64,000 nt of DNA from Clostridiales bacterium (GCA_017615755.1 JAFZZM010000016.1:1-64000); one strand, 5' to 3'. Shown: positions 18,495 to 30,181, numbered from the stretch's first letter. Notes: generated by a model from the sequence alone, not told the origin. Numbers and translations are program-made.

Positions 18495-18547
18495 TCCCGA
18501 AGATCGAACGGAGCAAAGAAAGGAAAGAAGGAAAGGAGGCTGCGAAT

Positions 18548-19768
18548 ATGAAGCGGGACATAATCGGCGATATTTTTCTAGGCGGCGTTTTGCTTTCCCT
18601 CCTTTTTCTTTTTACATTCCCGGTCTACTTTTCCTATAACGGTGTCCATGTCCGTCCTGTCGAACTGACTGAACGCCTGATGAGCGTCTGTTTCATCATG
18701 GCGTGGATCCTCACGATCATCTGGGCCTGCTGGAAAAAGAAAGTCTGGGTGATTGCCGGAGCGGCGATCTTCGGCCTTCTGGCATTCCTTCCGAAGTGGT
18801 GCCTGCCGATGGTCGATGAGCATATCGCAAAAGAAGGCTCCGATTTCTTATGGTCTACATTATCCTCATTTCTGAACCGTATCTATGAGCTGGTGCACGC
18901 ACCGTTTGCCGGATCGATCTGGATCCTGGGCGAGAAGGGGGCCATGAATATGCCCGAAAAGCTCTTGCCGGTGTGCGTGATCTCCTATGTAGCGACGAAT
19001 ATCTTCCGTTACTACCAGACGGCTTTTGTCACAGAGAGAAAACAGATGAAAGACTTCGCGCATTTCCGAAAGAATACGGAAGCGAGAAAAGCGCGGGTCG
19101 CAGATCCTTCTGAAGTCCGTGAAGCACCGATGCCTCTGGGCACCGTGGTCATGAACGAGAAGGCAGAGATCGAGCATGCAGTCTATACCGGAAGAGAGAA
19201 TACTCTTGTGGATGATGCTACAGTCGAGGCTAATGTGAAGGCCGGTGCAGATGATAATGCAACCAAGCGCATCCCGACAGAGGAAACAGAGGCCGGGACC
19301 AAGCGGATCGAGGCGGTGGAGCCGGAAGACGCCACAAAGCGTATAGAAACTGCTGAGCCGGAAGACGCTACGAAACGTATAGAGACAGCTGAACCGGAAG
19401 ATGCTACGAAGAGGATCGAGACCGCGGAAGATCAGGAAGCGACGAAAAAGATAGAAACCGTCGAGCCGCAGGAAGAGACGAAAGTCATTGAACTTGCGGC
19501 ACATGCACCGACTTCGAGAGATCAGGAACCATCTGAAGAGCCGGCGTCCGAAGAAACGCAGGTGATCCAGCTCGCAGCACATGCACCGACATCCAAGGTG
19601 GATGAATCTGCTTCGGAAACAGAAACGGCAGAAACGGCGGAAGCGGAGACGGGTAAAGAAGACCCAGTGAAAGACAACACCACGGAAGAAGGCGGGATCC
19701 TGGATTTCCCGGATGTGCGTGGTGAGGCAGAAGTGATAGATGTATTTGCAGATAATGATCTGGACTGA
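18548..19768 (+). CDS. Membrane protein with a repetitive Thr-Lys-Arg-Ile tail
   Basis: The start at 18548 follows AAAGGAGG. Of 406 residues the first ~140 hold about three transmembrane helices and a hydrophobic amphipathic region. The remainder is acidic and repetitive. A 12-residue unit of the type E-P-E-D-A-T-K-R-I-E-T-A is repeated, with three near-perfect copies encoded by 36-bp DNA repeats at about 19318-19425. In all, eight T-(K/Q)-(R/K/V)-I motifs occur before the C-terminus. ELAAHAPTS and QLAAHAPTS form a second duplicated element. The ending DFPDVRGEAEVIDVFADND is acidic. I do not recognise the family. The tail could be a multivalent docking or phosphorylation segment. Confidence 0.75.
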   Translation: MKRDIIGDIFLGGVLLSLLFLFTFPVYFSYNGVHVRPVELTERLMSVCFIMAWILTIIWACWKKKVWVIAGAAIFGLLAFLPKWCLPMVDEHIAKEGSDFLWSTLSSFLNRIYELVHAPFAGSIWILGEKGAMNMPEKLLPVCVISYVATNIFRYYQTAFVTERKQMKDFAHFRKNTEARKARVADPSEVREAPMPLGTVVMNEKAEIEHAVYTGRENTLVDDATVEANVKAGADDNATKRIPTEETEAGTKRIEAVEPEDATKRIETAEPEDATKRIETAEPEDATKRIETAEDQEATKKIETVEPQEETKVIELAAHAPTSRDQEPSEEPASEETQVIQLAAHAPTSKVDESASETETAETAEAETGKEDPVKDNTTEEGGILDFPDVRGEAEVIDVFADNDLD

Positions 19769-19826
19769 AAACCGGTAACAGGAATTTGGAACGGGAAGAA
19801 AGCGAAATAGAAAAGGGGACGTAAAA

Positions 19827-20621
19827 ATGTCAACGAATAAAGCATTCTGGCGTACATGGCTGGAAGGTAGAAGCGCAAAGAAAGTGAACAGTGAGGGAGC
19901 CGTGATCGATCCACTCGAGGAAGGTCTGTCCGCACTGGCGCAAGCGGACGGCGAAGTGCCTGCCCGTAAACTGAAGACACAGGAGAGCTTCGGTGAAGAG
20001 ATCGGTAACGCTACGACTCACGGTGTCATGGCTGTTTTCATGCTGGGCATCATTCCTTATGCGGCGATCCATGCTTATCTGAATACTTCGAATGGACGTC
20101 CGATACTGAATGCGGTGGCGATCTCGATCTTCTGCATCAGTGTATTCCTGATGTTCCTGGTGTCGACCATCGACCATACCATGAAGCATGGTACGAAGCA
20201 GAAAGAAGTATTCAACCGTATCGACCATATCATGATCTTTTACGCCATTGCCGGCACATATACTCCGGTCTGCCTGACTCTGATCGGCGGAAAGTGGGGC
20301 CTGGGTCTTTGCATCGCACAGTGGGTGCTTGTTATCCTGGGAACAATGCTGAAAGTCATTGCTTTTTCCAAGTCATTGCTTTCCTACATCTTTTCCGCAT
20401 TGCTCTATCTCACGATGGGCTGGATGATCGTACTTTGTTTCCCGATCCTTTATGCGCAGGCATCCCATGTTGCCTTCTGGCTGATCCTGGCCGGCGGCAT
20501 CTGCTACACATCGAGTGTAGTGCTTTTCTTCATGCGATTTAAGTTCGCGCACATGATATTCCATCTTCTGGTGGATTTCGGCGCGATCTGCCATGTGATC
20601 GCTCTTTGCTTTTTCTCGTAA
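19827..20621 (+). CDS. Hemolysin III / adiponectin-receptor (PAQR) family membrane protein
   Basis: Seven-transmembrane protein of the HlyIII/YqfA/TrhA class. The predicted cytosolic N-terminus (about 55 residues) is longer than usual. Family signatures are EEIGNATTHGVM (about residue 56), FNRIDHIMIFYAIAGTYTPVCL (about 133) and the terminal FAHMIFHLLVDFGAICHVIAL, which carries the HxxxH metal ligands. Proteins of this family influence membrane lipid state; true haemolysis is not implied. It has 264 residues. A terminator follows. Confidence 0.9.
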   Translation: MSTNKAFWRTWLEGRSAKKVNSEGAVIDPLEEGLSALAQADGEVPARKLKTQESFGEEIGNATTHGVMAVFMLGIIPYAAIHAYLNTSNGRPILNAVAISIFCISVFLMFLVSTIDHTMKHGTKQKEVFNRIDHIMIFYAIAGTYTPVCLTLIGGKWGLGLCIAQWVLVILGTMLKVIAFSKSLLSYIFSALLYLTMGWMIVLCFPILYAQASHVAFWLILAGGICYTSSVVLFFMRFKFAHMIFHLLVDFGAICHVIALCFFS

Positions 20622-20779
20622 AGACGATCTATATATATTTCTTTCCTAAAGTGACGAATACGACACTTTTCCTCTGTTGATCTGTATTACTATAGAATCA
20701 CAGAGAAACATTTTGACTTTGATGTCATCACATGAGTGGTGAAAAAGAAAGGAAAGAAAGAATAAGGGAGAAGAGGCAG

Positions 20780-20826
20780 TTCATCCCGGTTTTCGAGCAG
20801 ATCGAAGCCGGGATGAAACTTTTCTT
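20780..20826 (+). terminator. Intrinsic terminator after the HlyIII gene
   Basis: TTCATCCCGG (20780-20789) pairs perfectly with CCGGGATGAA (20808-20817), followed by ACTTTTCTT. Confidence 0.8.
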
Positions 20827-20853
20827 GCAATATCAGGGTTTGCGAATTATAAT
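20825..20853 (+). promoter_or_regulatory. Predicted promoter of the SurA/PrsA-like gene
   Basis: TTGCAA (20825-20830) and TATAAT (20848-20853) are 17 bp apart and start directly after the preceding terminator. Confidence 0.7.
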
Positions 20854-20899
20854 GAGGCGTGCTGATATTATTAAGAAAAGAAAAGGAAGGGCCTGAACC

Positions 20900-22471
20900 A
20901 TGTCTAAAGGGACTGACAAGTCGGTCAAGAAAAAAACGAAGAAACATATGAAAACATCCACGAAGAACAGGGCGATCGTCATTACTGTCGTGATCATTCT
21001 TCTTCTGGCAGTATTCGCATATTTTGCGAACATGTCCGGTCTTGCGGCGAAGATCCTTCCGGGTGCCAAGATCGTCCAGACGATCGATGGAAAGGAAAAG
21101 ACTCTGGATCGTGTAAGCATCGTCGAGATGAATTACTACTATTCCAAGGCATACAGCCAGCTCTCTTCTCTTATCAGTGGAGAGAATGGCGTTAAAGAAG
21201 TATACAACCCGGAGACAGGTGAGACATACGAAGACCTTATCTGGGAGAATGCGGCAAACCTGGCTCAGACACAGTACATGCTGTATCAGAAGGCAAAAGA
21301 AGCAGGCTTCAAGGCTGAGGGTGCTGATAAGTTTGCAGATGCCCAGGTTGAAGCTCTTCGTGATAATGTTGAATACTACAACCTTCTCCGTAGCTCCAAC
21401 ATGACTGCTGACCAGTACCTGCAGAGCATGTACGGTAAGGGTATGACGGTTCATATCTTCCGTGATATCGTTCGTCGTGAGGCTGTCGTTACCGAGTATC
21501 AGACATATCTGCAGCAGACTCAGTTCATGGCAGACGATGCTGCCGTACAGGCTAAGTACGACGCAGATCCGGTCAAGTATCAGCTTTGCCAGTATCAGGT
21601 CTATTTTGTTCAGGCACAGATCGGTGAGAATGCAACAGAAGAAGAGAAGCAGGCAGCATTGGATGAAGCCCTGAAGACAGCACACAGCCTTTGCGACGGC
21701 TGCAAGAATGCAGTAGAGTTCCGTACACGTGTTGCTCAGGTCTGCGCAGACGAGTATCGTGAGCGTATGGCTAACGGCGAAGACCCGACGACAATGAAGG
21801 GTATTTCGAAGGAAGCAGCGAAGAACATGTCTGAGGAATTCGCAGAGATGTGCTTCAATCCGGAGACAGCCGAGTTTACTTCCATGGCTTTCCTGGATAC
21901 ACAGAAGACCGGTGCATATGCGACACTTTTCGAAAAAGTATATCTTGACGACGAACTGACAAGTTCTTATCGTTCCATCATGTTCACAGACGATGTTCTT
22001 TCCAACATCTCTCTTTCCCTTGAAGAGAAAGCCGGTTCCCACGCTAAGTTCCATGCTAAGGCAGAGGAGCTGATGGCTCAGGTTACTTCCGAGGAATCTT
22101 TCATTGATCTGGTTAAGCAATATACCGATGATGCAGATACAGTTCTTGCAGGTGGTTATGTTTCCGGCGTGAAAGAGTCCGGTTTCAACAAGGTGACCAC
22201 AGCCGATAATCCGGAGCCGACACTTCCGGAAGAAGACCAGAAGCTCCTTGCATGGCTGCAGGATCCGGCCAGAAAGAAGGGCGACATGTACATCATCGAC
22301 TGCGTCGCTTCCGTTCAGCTCTATTACTTCTGCGGATGTGAAGAAGCATGGAGAGATTCGATCCGTATGGATATCACTTCTGACAATTATCAGAACTGGT
22401 ACAACGGTGCGGTTACGGATAACACATATTCCACGATCGTAAACCACGGCTTGATCGATTTCTTCTCCTGA
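20900..22471 (+). CDS. Membrane-anchored SurA/PrsA-like chaperone or peptidyl-prolyl isomerase family protein
   Basis: The 523-residue protein has a basic N-terminus, one signal-anchor helix (about residues 25-46, IVITVVIILLLAVFAYF) and an extracytoplasmic all-helical region. Its layout (MNYYYSKAYSQL, then AANLAQTQYMLYQKAKEAGFK) resembles the SurA N-terminal chaperone domain. A segment at about 380-440 (FHAKAEELMAQVTSEESFIDLVKQYTDD) resembles the start of a parvulin domain, but the canonical parvulin His and Phe positions are not clear to me. There is no lipobox, unlike PrsA. Likely role: folding of exported proteins. Isomerase activity is uncertain. The gene is followed by a strong hairpin without a T-run (22486-22511) before the rpoB promoter. 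Confidence 0.75.
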   Translation: MSKGTDKSVKKKTKKHMKTSTKNRAIVITVVIILLLAVFAYFANMSGLAAKILPGAKIVQTIDGKEKTLDRVSIVEMNYYYSKAYSQLSSLISGENGVKEVYNPETGETYEDLIWENAANLAQTQYMLYQKAKEAGFKAEGADKFADAQVEALRDNVEYYNLLRSSNMTADQYLQSMYGKGMTVHIFRDIVRREAVVTEYQTYLQQTQFMADDAAVQAKYDADPVKYQLCQYQVYFVQAQIGENATEEEKQAALDEALKTAHSLCDGCKNAVEFRTRVAQVCADEYRERMANGEDPTTMKGISKEAAKNMSEEFAEMCFNPETAEFTSMAFLDTQKTGAYATLFEKVYLDDELTSSYRSIMFTDDVLSNISLSLEEKAGSHAKFHAKAEELMAQVTSEESFIDLVKQYTDDADTVLAGGYVSGVKESGFNKVTTADNPEPTLPEEDQKLLAWLQDPARKKGDMYIIDCVASVQLYYFCGCEEAWRDSIRMDITSDNYQNWYNGAVTDNTYSTIVNHGLIDFFS

Positions 22472-22544
22472 TCCGGTAAATCAGGGCTCCGGCGGGGCTT
22501 CCCGCAGGAGCAGAAAGAAAAAACAGAAAAACTGAATATTTAGA

Positions 22545-22573
22545 TTGACACTTGAAATAACTCGTGCTATCAT
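22545..22573 (+). promoter_or_regulatory. rpoB-rpoC promoter
   Basis: TTGACA (22545-22550) and TATCAT (22568-22573) are 17 bp apart, about 150 bp upstream of rpoB. Confidence 0.8.
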
Positions 22574-22589
22574 TTTATATTGCGTTACA

Positions 22590-22617
22590 ATGGGTAGGGC
22601 AACTTTACCCATTTTTA
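22590..22617 (+). terminator. Intrinsic terminator (attenuator) in the rpoB leader
   Basis: ATGGGTA (22590-22596) pairs with TACCCAT (22606-22612), followed by TTTT, only ~15 nt after the predicted transcription start. Downstream in the leader are GAGGAGG and a four-codon mini-ORF (GTG AAA GTA TAG at 22648-22659), whose meaning is unclear. Confidence 0.65.
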
Positions 22618-22723
22618 CGCCGGAGGAAATCTGAGAGGAGGACTTCCGTGAAAGTATAGGAAGGTGCGCGAGTTTTTCGCGTACACGTAAACGAAAGTTT
22701 GCGATGTCGTGAGGTGATGTGTA

Positions 22724-25700
22724 ATGGTGCGTCCCATCAAACAGGGAAGAGCAGAGAGAATGTCTTATTCTCATATCAATGAGGTCATTGAATTACCGGA
22801 TCTTATTGAAGTTCAGAAGAACTCCTATAAGTGGTTTCTCGACGAAGGCCTGATGGAAGTTCTGGAGGAGGTTTCTCCGATCCGTGACTTCTCCGGCGAT
22901 ATGGAATTGTCCTTCGTAGGCAAGGAATTCGATATCGAAAAGCCGCAGAATACCATTGAGCAGTGCAAGGAAAAAGATTGCAACTATGCTGCTCCACTCA
23001 AAGTCATGGTCCGTCTTTTCAACAAGCGTACCGGCAAAGTGGAAGATCAGGCTGTATTTATCGGTGATTTCCCGATCATGACCGAACATGGTACCTTTAT
23101 TATTAATGGTGCTGAGCGTGTTATCATCAGCCAGCTTGTGCGTTCCCCGGGTGCGTACTTTGACTCGATCCACGACAAATCCGATCAATTCGTATATACA
23201 TCCCAGATCATCCCGAACCGTGGTGCATGGCTCGAGTATGAGACGGATCTGAACGGTGTTATCTACGTCCGCGTTGACCGTGCACGTAAGTTCCCGTTGA
23301 CAGTATTCCTTCGTTCCCTTGGTATCGGCAGCGATGAGGAGCTGATGAGCCTCTTCGGTGACGAAGCATGGATCAAGGAAACGATCGCCAAGGATACTTC
23401 CCACTCCCGTGAGGAAGGTCTTGCCGAACTGTATCACAAGCTTCGTCCGGGTGAGCCGACATCCCTCGAGGGTGCGGAAACACTCCTGAACAACATGTTC
23501 TTCGATCCGAAGCGTTATGACTTGGCTCGTGTCGGTATTTATAAGTTGAATAAGAAGCTGTCCCTGGCTGCACGTATTTCCGGCCACAAGGCTGTTGAGA
23601 ATATCGTGACCGACGACGGTGAAGTGCTCCTCAAGGCCGGTGAGATCATCACCAGCGAGAAGGCAGTTGAGATCCAGGATTCCGGTATCAACGAAGTAAT
23701 GATCTACCCGATCACCAAGATCGGTGATAAGGACCAGATCTCCGAGAAGCCTTTCAAGGTTATCGGTAATGCCCGTGTAAACTGCGACAAGTACATCCGC
23801 GCAAGTTTCTCTGCAAAAGAACTCAAGGGCTTCGATATCAATGAGACTCCGATCAACGAGATGGTTCGTACTACGATCCTTCGTAACATCATCACTGATG
23901 TACGCGCATCCGCTAAGAAGACCGGCGTAGCCGAGGCTCTCATGGATGCTCTCCGTGCTCAGGTCACAGAGCTCATGCCGAAGCACCTGATCATCGAAGA
24001 TATCATCTCTTCCGTAAGCTATATCCTCGGTCTCGAGTATGGTGTAGGTAACATCGATAACATCGACCACCTTGGTAACCGTCGTATCCGTTCTGTAGGT
24101 GAACTCCTTCAGAATCAGATCCGTATCGGCTTCTCCCGTATGGAGAGAAACATCAGAGAGCGCATGAACGCGGTTTCCGATGAAGAGCCGACACACCCGA
24201 ACCAGTTGGTAAATACTCGTCCGGTAAGCGCAGCTGTTAAGGAGTTCTTCGGATCTTCCCAGTTGTCCCAGTTCATGGATCAGCCGAACCCGCTCGCAGA
24301 GCTCACGCATAAGCGTCGTCTCTCCGCTTTGGGTCCAGGTGGTCTTTCCCGTGACCGTGCAAACTTCGAAGTACGTGACGTTCACTCCTCTCACTACGGC
24401 CGTATGTGCCCGATCGAGACTCCTGAAGGTCCGAACATCGGTTTGATCAACTCCCTGGCTACTTATGCCAAGGTCAACCACTATGGTTTTATCGAGACAC
24501 CTTACCGTCGTGTAGATAAAGAACATGGTATGGTTACCGACGAAGTTGTCTACATGACAGCTGACAGAGAGGATAACTACAACATCGCTCAGGCGAATGA
24601 GCCGATCGATGAGAAGGGTTACTTCACAAACAAGAAGGTCGTCTGCCGTCACCTCGATCAGTTCATCGAGGTTTCCCCGGATCAGGTCGACTACATGGAC
24701 GTATCTCCGAAGCAGCTCGTTTCGGTAGCAACATCCCTTATCCCGTTCCTCGGTAACGACGATGCTAACCGTGCTCTCATGGGTTCCAACATGCAGCGTC
24801 AGGCCGTACCGCTCATCAAACCGGAATCTCCGATCATCGGTACCGGTATGGAGTATCGTGCAGCTAAGGACTCCGGTGTTTGTAAGGTTGCTAAGGAAGA
24901 CGGTCAGGTTACATTCGTATCCGCAGACCGCATCGTGATCACCTCTGCCGACGGCAAGGAGCACGAGTACCGCCTGACAAAGTACCAGCGTTCCAACCAG
25001 AGCACATGTATCAACCAGCGCCCGATCGTAAGAATGGGTGAGGAAGTGAAGAAGGGTGACATCATCGCAGATGGTCCGTCTACTCAGAATGGTGAGCTTG
25101 CTCTTGGTAAGAACGTTCTCATCGGCTTCATGACATGGGAAGGTTACAACTACGAGGACGCCGTTTTGATCAACGAGCGTATGGTACGTGATGATGTTTA
25201 TACATCCATCCACATTGAAGAATATGAGTGTGAAGCTCGTGACACCAAGCTCGGTGCAGAAGAGATCACACGTGAGATCCCGAACGTCAGCGATGACGCT
25301 CTGAAGGAACTCGACGAGAACGGTGTTATCCGTATCGGTGCCGAGGTTCGTGCGGGCGACATCCTGGTTGGTAAGGTAACACCTAAGGGTGAAACCGAGC
25401 TGACTCCTGAAGAGCGCCTCTATCGTGCGATCTTCGGTGAGAAGATCCGTGAGGTACGTGATACTTCCGTACGTGTACCGCATGGTGAGTCCGGTATCGT
25501 AGTAGACGTTAAGACATTCACGAAGGAAGACGAGAACGTACTCAAGGGTTCCGTTAACAAACTGGTTCGTGTCTATATCGCTCAGAAGAGAAAACTCTCC
25601 GTTGGTGATAAGATGGCCGGTCGTCACGGTAACAAGGGTGTTGTTTCCAGAATCCTCCCTGAAGAAGATATGCCGTTCCTGCCGGATGGTACACCGCTGG

Positions 25701-26494
25701 ATATCGTATTGAATCCTCTCGGCGTTCCTTCCCGTATGAATATCGGTCAGCTCCTCGAAGTGCACCTCGGCCGTGCCGCACGTGCTCTGAAGTGGAAGGT
25801 GGCCACTCCGGTATTCGATGGCGCGAACGAGAGTGACATCGTAGAAGCATTCAATCTTGCCGGTATCGATGAAGACGGTAAGACGATCCTCTACGACGGA
25901 CGTACAGGTGAACCGTTCGAGAACCGTATCACCGTCGGCGTTATGTATTACCTCAAGCTCCATCACCTTGTTGATGATAAGATCCATGCCCGTTCGATCG
26001 GACCATACTCCCTCGTTACACAGCAGCCTCTCGGTGGTAAAGCACAGTTTGGTGGTCAGCGTTTCGGTGAGATGGAAGTTTGGGCCCTCGAGGCATACGG
26101 CGCAGCTCATACCCTGCAGGAGATCCTCACAGTTAAGTCGGACGATATCACCGGCCGTACAAAGACTTACGAGGCGATCGTCAAGGGTCAGAGCGTTCCG
26201 GAAGCTGGTATTCCGGAGTCGTTTAAGGTTCTTGTCCGTGAACTTCAGTCTTTGGCTCTGGATGTACGTATCTACTCCGGTGACGAAGAGTACAAGCTCA
26301 AAGATTCTGCTGAAGAAGAGAATCTGCCTGAGGCGGATCAGGACACGATCAAGAGATTTGACGTGGCTGACGAGAGCATCATGGCTGCTGCCGGCTTCTC
26401 TGAAGTCGGTGAGGACGGCGAGCTGATCGACGACAGTTCTTTTGACGAGGAACCGAGCATGGACGATCTTGCTTCCATGGAAGATGAAATGTAA
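22724..26494 (+). CDS. rpoB: DNA-directed RNA polymerase beta subunit
   Basis: Catalytic-core subunit, 1256 residues. Unambiguous segments include [17 protein letters not shown] at the N-terminus and [16 protein letters not shown]. The rifampicin-pocket stretch has [32 protein letters not shown], where D, H and R of the usual rifampicin residues are wild type. Further on are [16 protein letters not shown], the active-site lysines in [18 protein letters not shown], and the C-terminal [27 protein letters not shown]. Codon use is strongly biased to GGT, CGT and similar, as expected for high expression. The ribosomal protein genes rplJ-rplL that usually precede rpoB are absent here. Confidence 0.99.
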   Translation: MVRPIKQGRAERMSYSHINEVIELPDLIEVQKNSYKWFLDEGLMEVLEEVSPIRDFSGDMELSFVGKEFDIEKPQNTIEQCKEKDCNYAAPLKVMVRLFNKRTGKVEDQAVFIGDFPIMTEHGTFIINGAERVIISQLVRSPGAYFDSIHDKSDQFVYTSQIIPNRGAWLEYETDLNGVIYVRVDRARKFPLTVFLRSLGIGSDEELMSLFGDEAWIKETIAKDTSHSREEGLAELYHKLRPGEPTSLEGAETLLNNMFFDPKRYDLARVGIYKLNKKLSLAARISGHKAVENIVTDDGEVLLKAGEIITSEKAVEIQDSGINEVMIYPITKIGDKDQISEKPFKVIGNARVNCDKYIRASFSAKELKGFDINETPINEMVRTTILRNIITDVRASAKKTGVAEALMDALRAQVTELMPKHLIIEDIISSVSYILGLEYGVGNIDNIDHLGNRRIRSVGELLQNQIRIGFSRMERNIRERMNAVSDEEPTHPNQLVNTRPVSAAVKEFFGSSQLSQFMDQPNPLAELTHKRRLSALGPGGLSRDRANFEVRDVHSSHYGRMCPIETPEGPNIGLINSLATYAKVNHYGFIETPYRRVDKEHGMVTDEVVYMTADREDNYNIAQANEPIDEKGYFTNKKVVCRHLDQFIEVSPDQVDYMDVSPKQLVSVATSLIPFLGNDDANRALMGSNMQRQAVPLIKPESPIIGTGMEYRAAKDSGVCKVAKEDGQVTFVSADRIVITSADGKEHEYRLTKYQRSNQSTCINQRPIVRMGEEVKKGDIIADGPSTQNGELALGKNVLIGFMTWEGYNYEDAVLINERMVRDDVYTSIHIEEYECEARDTKLGAEEITREIPNVSDDALKELDENGVIRIGAEVRAGDILVGKVTPKGETELTPEERLYRAIFGEKIREVRDTSVRVPHGESGIVVDVKTFTKEDENVLKGSVNKLVRVYIAQKRKLSVGDKMAGRHGNKGVVSRILPEEDMPFLPDGTPLDIVLNPLGVPSRMNIGQLLEVHLGRAARALKWKVATPVFDGANESDIVEAFNLAGIDEDGKTILYDGRTGEPFENRITVGVMYYLKLHHLVDDKIHARSIGPYSLVTQQPLGGKAQFGGQRFGEMEVWALEAYGAAHTLQEILTVKSDDITGRTKTYEAIVKGQSVPEAGIPESFKVLVRELQSLALDVRIYSGDEEYKLKDSAEEENLPEADQDTIKRFDVADESIMAAAGFSEVGEDGELIDDSSFDEEPSMDDLASMEDEM

Positions 26495-26518
26495 GTCGGG
26501 AAGGAGAAATCATAAACT

Positions 26519-29500
26519 ATGTTTGAAATGAATCATTTCGAATCAATTGGTATTCGCCTGGCATCTCCTGAGACCATCAAGAGCTGGTCCCATGGTGAGG
26601 TTAAGAAGCCGGAGACGATCAACTATCGTACTCTGAAGCCGGAGCGTGACGGTCTTTTCTGTGAGCGTATCTTCGGACCTCAGAAGGACTGGGAATGCCA
26701 TTGCGGTAAGTATAAGAAGATTCGTTACAAGGGTATCATCTGCGACCGTTGCGGTGTTGAAGTTACCCGTTCCAAGGTTCGTCGTGAGCGTCTGGGCCAC
26801 ATCGAGCTGGCTGCTCCGGTATCCCACATCTGGTATTTCCGTGGTACACCGAGCCGTATGAGCCTCCTTCTCGATGTTTCTCCGAAGCAGCTCGAGAGAG
26901 TTCTCTATTTCGGCGCTTACATCATCGTTGATCCGGGCACGACAGATCTTCCGAAGTGCGCGATCATCGACGAACAGGAATACCGTGACAACGTAGAGAA
27001 GTACGGTAAGTCCGCTTTTAAGGCAATGATGGGTGCCGAGGCAGTAAAGATCCTGCTCCAGGAGCTGGACATCGATACACTGACCGAGACACTGCACGAA
27101 GATTATCAGTCCGCTACAGGCCAGAAGAAGGCTCGTCTCATCAAGAGACTTGAGGTTCTGGAATCCTTCAAGAAGTCCGGTAACAAGCCGGAGTGGATGA
27201 TCCTGGATGTTCTTCCGGTCCTTCCGCCGGAACTGCGTCCTATGGTACAGCTCGATGGTGGCCGTTTTGCTACATCCGACCTCAATGATCTGTATCGTCG
27301 TGTTATCAACAGAAATAACCGTCTCAGCAAGCTCCTTCAGCTGGGTGCTCCTGAGATCATCGTAAGAAACGAGAAGAGAATGCTTCAGGAAGCTGTTGAT
27401 GCCCTGATCGACAATGGCCGTCGTGGCCGTCCGGTTACCGGTGCAAGCAGCCGTGCTCTCAAGTCTTTGTCCGATATGCTCAAAGGTAAGCAGGGTCGTT
27501 TCCGTCAGAACCTTCTCGGTAAGCGTGTTGACTACTCCGGTCGTTCCGTTATCGTTGTAGGACCTGAGTTGAAGATGCACCAGTGCGGTCTCCCGAAGGA
27601 GATGGCTCTCGAGCTCTTCAAGCCTTTCGTAATGAAGAGACTGGTTCAGGAAGGCCACGCTACACATGTTAAGACAGCTAAGCGTATGGTAGAGCGTGCC
27701 GTTGACGTGGTATGGGATATCCTCGAAGAGGTTATCAAGGATCACCCGGTTATGCTTAACCGTGCTCCTACGCTCCACAGACTTGGTATCCAGGCATTCG
27801 AGCCGGTACTGGTTGAAGGTCGTGCTATTAAGCTCCATCCGTTGGTATGTACCGCGTTCAACGCTGACTTCGACGGTGACCAGATGGCTGTACACGTACC
27901 GCTTTCTGCAGAGGCACAGGCTGAGGCAAGATTCCTTATGCTTTCCACAAACAACCTGTTGAAGCCTCAGGATGGTAACCCGGTTACCGTTCCGACACAG
28001 GATATGATCCTTGGTTGCTACTACCTGACGATCACAAAGCCAGGTGAGAAGGGTGAAGGCATGATCTTCTCCTCCATCGACGAAGCAATCATGGCTTATG
28101 GTGATCATCACCTCGAGCTGCATGCTCCGATCTCTATCCGTGTTACCCGTGAGTTCAACGGCCAGATGATCACAAAGATGGTCAAGTCCACACTCGGACG
28201 CTTCATCTTCAACGAGATCATCCCGCAGGATCTGGGTTATGTTGATCGTACCAAGGAAGGCAATGAGCTCGTTCTCGAGTGCGACTTCAAGGTTGGTAAG
28301 AAGCAGCTGGCTGATGTAATCGGCCGTTCTATCCGTATCCATGGTATCGGCGAGACAGCAAAACTCCTCGATAACATCAAGGCTATGGGTTATAAGTATT
28401 CCACACGTGGTGGTATCTCCATCGGTATCGAAGACATGATCGTGCCGGATGTTAAGGAGAAGATGGTTCACGAAGCTGAGGAGAAAGTTGAGTACGTCAA
28501 CAAGATGTACCAGAGAGGTCTCCTCGATGAGGACGGACGTTACAGTTCCGTTATCAAGATCTGGTCTTCCACAACAGACGCGATCACAAAGGCTCTCATC
28601 AACAGCTTGGGTGAGTACAACCCGATCAAGATGATGTCCGACTCCGGTGCCCGTGGTTCCTCCCAGCAGATCAAGCAGCTGGCCGGTATGCGTGGTAACA
28701 TGGCGGATACATCCGGTAAGACGATCGAGATCCCGATCAAGTCTAACCTCCGTGAAGGCATGAACGTACTCGAGTTCTTCATCTCCTCTCACGGTGCCCG
28801 TAAGGCTCTTTCCGATACAGCTCTTAAGACAGCTGACTCCGGTTACCTTACACGTCGTCTCGTTGACGTAGCCCAGGACGTTATCGTTACTGAAGAAGAC
28901 TGCGGTACTGACGATTTCACATGGATCAAGGAGATCGCTACCGTTGCCGGTGAGGAAAAGGATATCGTTAAGTCTCTGAGCGATCGTCTTACAGGACGTT
29001 ATGCTGCTGAGGATATCTACGATCTCAATGACAGCAAGAAGCTGCTGGTAGCAAGAAACGATCTGATCACAGCAGACATCGCTAAGGCGATCGAGGCTTG
29101 CGGCCATAAGAAAGTTAAGATCCGTTCCGTATTTGACTGCCGCTCCCGTCACGGTGTATGCAGCAAGTGCTACGGTATCAACCTTGCAACAGGTCTTCCG
29201 ACGATCGGTGGTGAGGCAGTCGGTATCATGGCTGCGCAGTCCATCGGTGAGCCTGGTACACAGCTGACCATGCGTACGTTCCATACCGGTGGTATCGCTT
29301 CCGGTGAAGATATTACACAGGGTCTCCCTCGTGTTGAGGAGCTTTTCGAGGCTAGAAAGCCGAAGGGACAAGCTTTCATCTCCGAGATCGACGGTATCGT
29401 TCATATCGTTGAGGGACAGAAGCACAAGAAAGAGATCGTGGTTACACCTTCTACTCCGGAAGGAAAGCCGATCGAGCAGTCTAACAATCCGGACAGCGAG

Positions 29501-30151
29501 ATCGTCATCGAGGAGAAGCGTTATGCGATTCCTTACTCTGCAACTCTTAAGGTTGGCGACGGCGAATTCGTCGAGGCTGCTGACCTCCTGACAGATGGTA
29601 CGGTAAGCCCGCAGGAGATCATGAAGATCAAGGGCGTTCGTGGCGTACAGAAGTACATCCTGAGCGAAGTAAGTAAGGTTTATAAGCAGGGTGGTGTTTC
29701 CATCAACGATAAGCACATCGAGGTTATTACCCGTCAGATGATGCGTAAGGTCCGCGTGGATGATCCGGGTGAGACTGAGCTCATGACAGGTAGCACAGTT
29801 GATATGTTTGACTTTGAGGCTGCTAATGCGAAGGCAGAGGCAGAGGGCAAGGAGATCGCGAAGGGCAAGCGTGTTCTTCTCGGTATCACAAAGGCTTCTC
29901 TGGCAACCGATTCCTTCCTTTCCGCTGCATCCTTCCAGGAGACCACTCGTGTTCTCACCGATGCTGCAGTTAAGGGTAAGGTTGACCCGCTCTACGGTCT
30001 CAAGGAGAACGTTATCATCGGTAAGCTGATCCCGGCCGGTACAGGTATGACTCACTACAGAAACCTGACCGCTGTTCCGGTACTGCCTGAGAACAATGAG
30101 CTTCTCGGCAAGGATCCGGTTGTGATCACCAGTTCCGTAAGCGAGCAGTAA
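26519..30151 (+). CDS. rpoC: DNA-directed RNA polymerase beta' subunit
   Basis: 1210 residues. Seen are the N-terminal zinc-binding cysteines ([22 protein letters not shown]), the [23 protein letters not shown] segment, the catalytic Mg-binding NADFDGDQM (about residue 450), the trigger-loop region [18 protein letters not shown] and the second zinc site ([13 protein letters not shown]). It starts 24 bp after the rpoB stop with GGGAAGGAG upstream, so the two form one operon. A strong terminator follows. Confidence 0.99.
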   Translation: MFEMNHFESIGIRLASPETIKSWSHGEVKKPETINYRTLKPERDGLFCERIFGPQKDWECHCGKYKKIRYKGIICDRCGVEVTRSKVRRERLGHIELAAPVSHIWYFRGTPSRMSLLLDVSPKQLERVLYFGAYIIVDPGTTDLPKCAIIDEQEYRDNVEKYGKSAFKAMMGAEAVKILLQELDIDTLTETLHEDYQSATGQKKARLIKRLEVLESFKKSGNKPEWMILDVLPVLPPELRPMVQLDGGRFATSDLNDLYRRVINRNNRLSKLLQLGAPEIIVRNEKRMLQEAVDALIDNGRRGRPVTGASSRALKSLSDMLKGKQGRFRQNLLGKRVDYSGRSVIVVGPELKMHQCGLPKEMALELFKPFVMKRLVQEGHATHVKTAKRMVERAVDVVWDILEEVIKDHPVMLNRAPTLHRLGIQAFEPVLVEGRAIKLHPLVCTAFNADFDGDQMAVHVPLSAEAQAEARFLMLSTNNLLKPQDGNPVTVPTQDMILGCYYLTITKPGEKGEGMIFSSIDEAIMAYGDHHLELHAPISIRVTREFNGQMITKMVKSTLGRFIFNEIIPQDLGYVDRTKEGNELVLECDFKVGKKQLADVIGRSIRIHGIGETAKLLDNIKAMGYKYSTRGGISIGIEDMIVPDVKEKMVHEAEEKVEYVNKMYQRGLLDEDGRYSSVIKIWSSTTDAITKALINSLGEYNPIKMMSDSGARGSSQQIKQLAGMRGNMADTSGKTIEIPIKSNLREGMNVLEFFISSHGARKALSDTALKTADSGYLTRRLVDVAQDVIVTEEDCGTDDFTWIKEIATVAGEEKDIVKSLSDRLTGRYAAEDIYDLNDSKKLLVARNDLITADIAKAIEACGHKKVKIRSVFDCRSRHGVCSKCYGINLATGLPTIGGEAVGIMAAQSIGEPGTQLTMRTFHTGGIASGEDITQGLPRVEELFEARKPKGQAFISEIDGIVHIVEGQKHKKEIVVTPSTPEGKPIEQSNNPDSEIVIEEKRYAIPYSATLKVGDGEFVEAADLLTDGTVSPQEIMKIKGVRGVQKYILSEVSKVYKQGGVSINDKHIEVITRQMMRKVRVDDPGETELMTGSTVDMFDFEAANAKAEAEGKEIAKGKRVLLGITKASLATDSFLSAASFQETTRVLTDAAVKGKVDPLYGLKENVIIGKLIPAGTGMTHYRNLTAVPVLPENNELLGKDPVVITSSVSEQ

Positions 30152-30181
30152 GCTTCCGATAGAAACTAAAAAGTAAATGTA

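Noticed and set aside
20690..22447. 585-codon minus-strand frame over the SurA/PrsA-like gene
   Set aside because: The plus-strand gene has a promoter, ribosome site and signal anchor; the antisense frame has none.
22486..22511. Terminator after the SurA/PrsA-like gene
   Set aside because: Strong GCTCC-GCGGG hairpin, but A-rich rather than T-rich sequence follows on the plus strand.
22648..22659. Leader peptide gene in the rpoB leader (GTG AAA GTA TAG)
   Set aside because: Good ribosome site, but only three sense codons; too short to support as a gene and kept only as a remark.
22793..26110. 1105-codon open frame antisense to rpoB
   Set aside because: Arises from the strong codon bias of rpoB; it has no ribosome site and low-complexity, non-protein-like composition.
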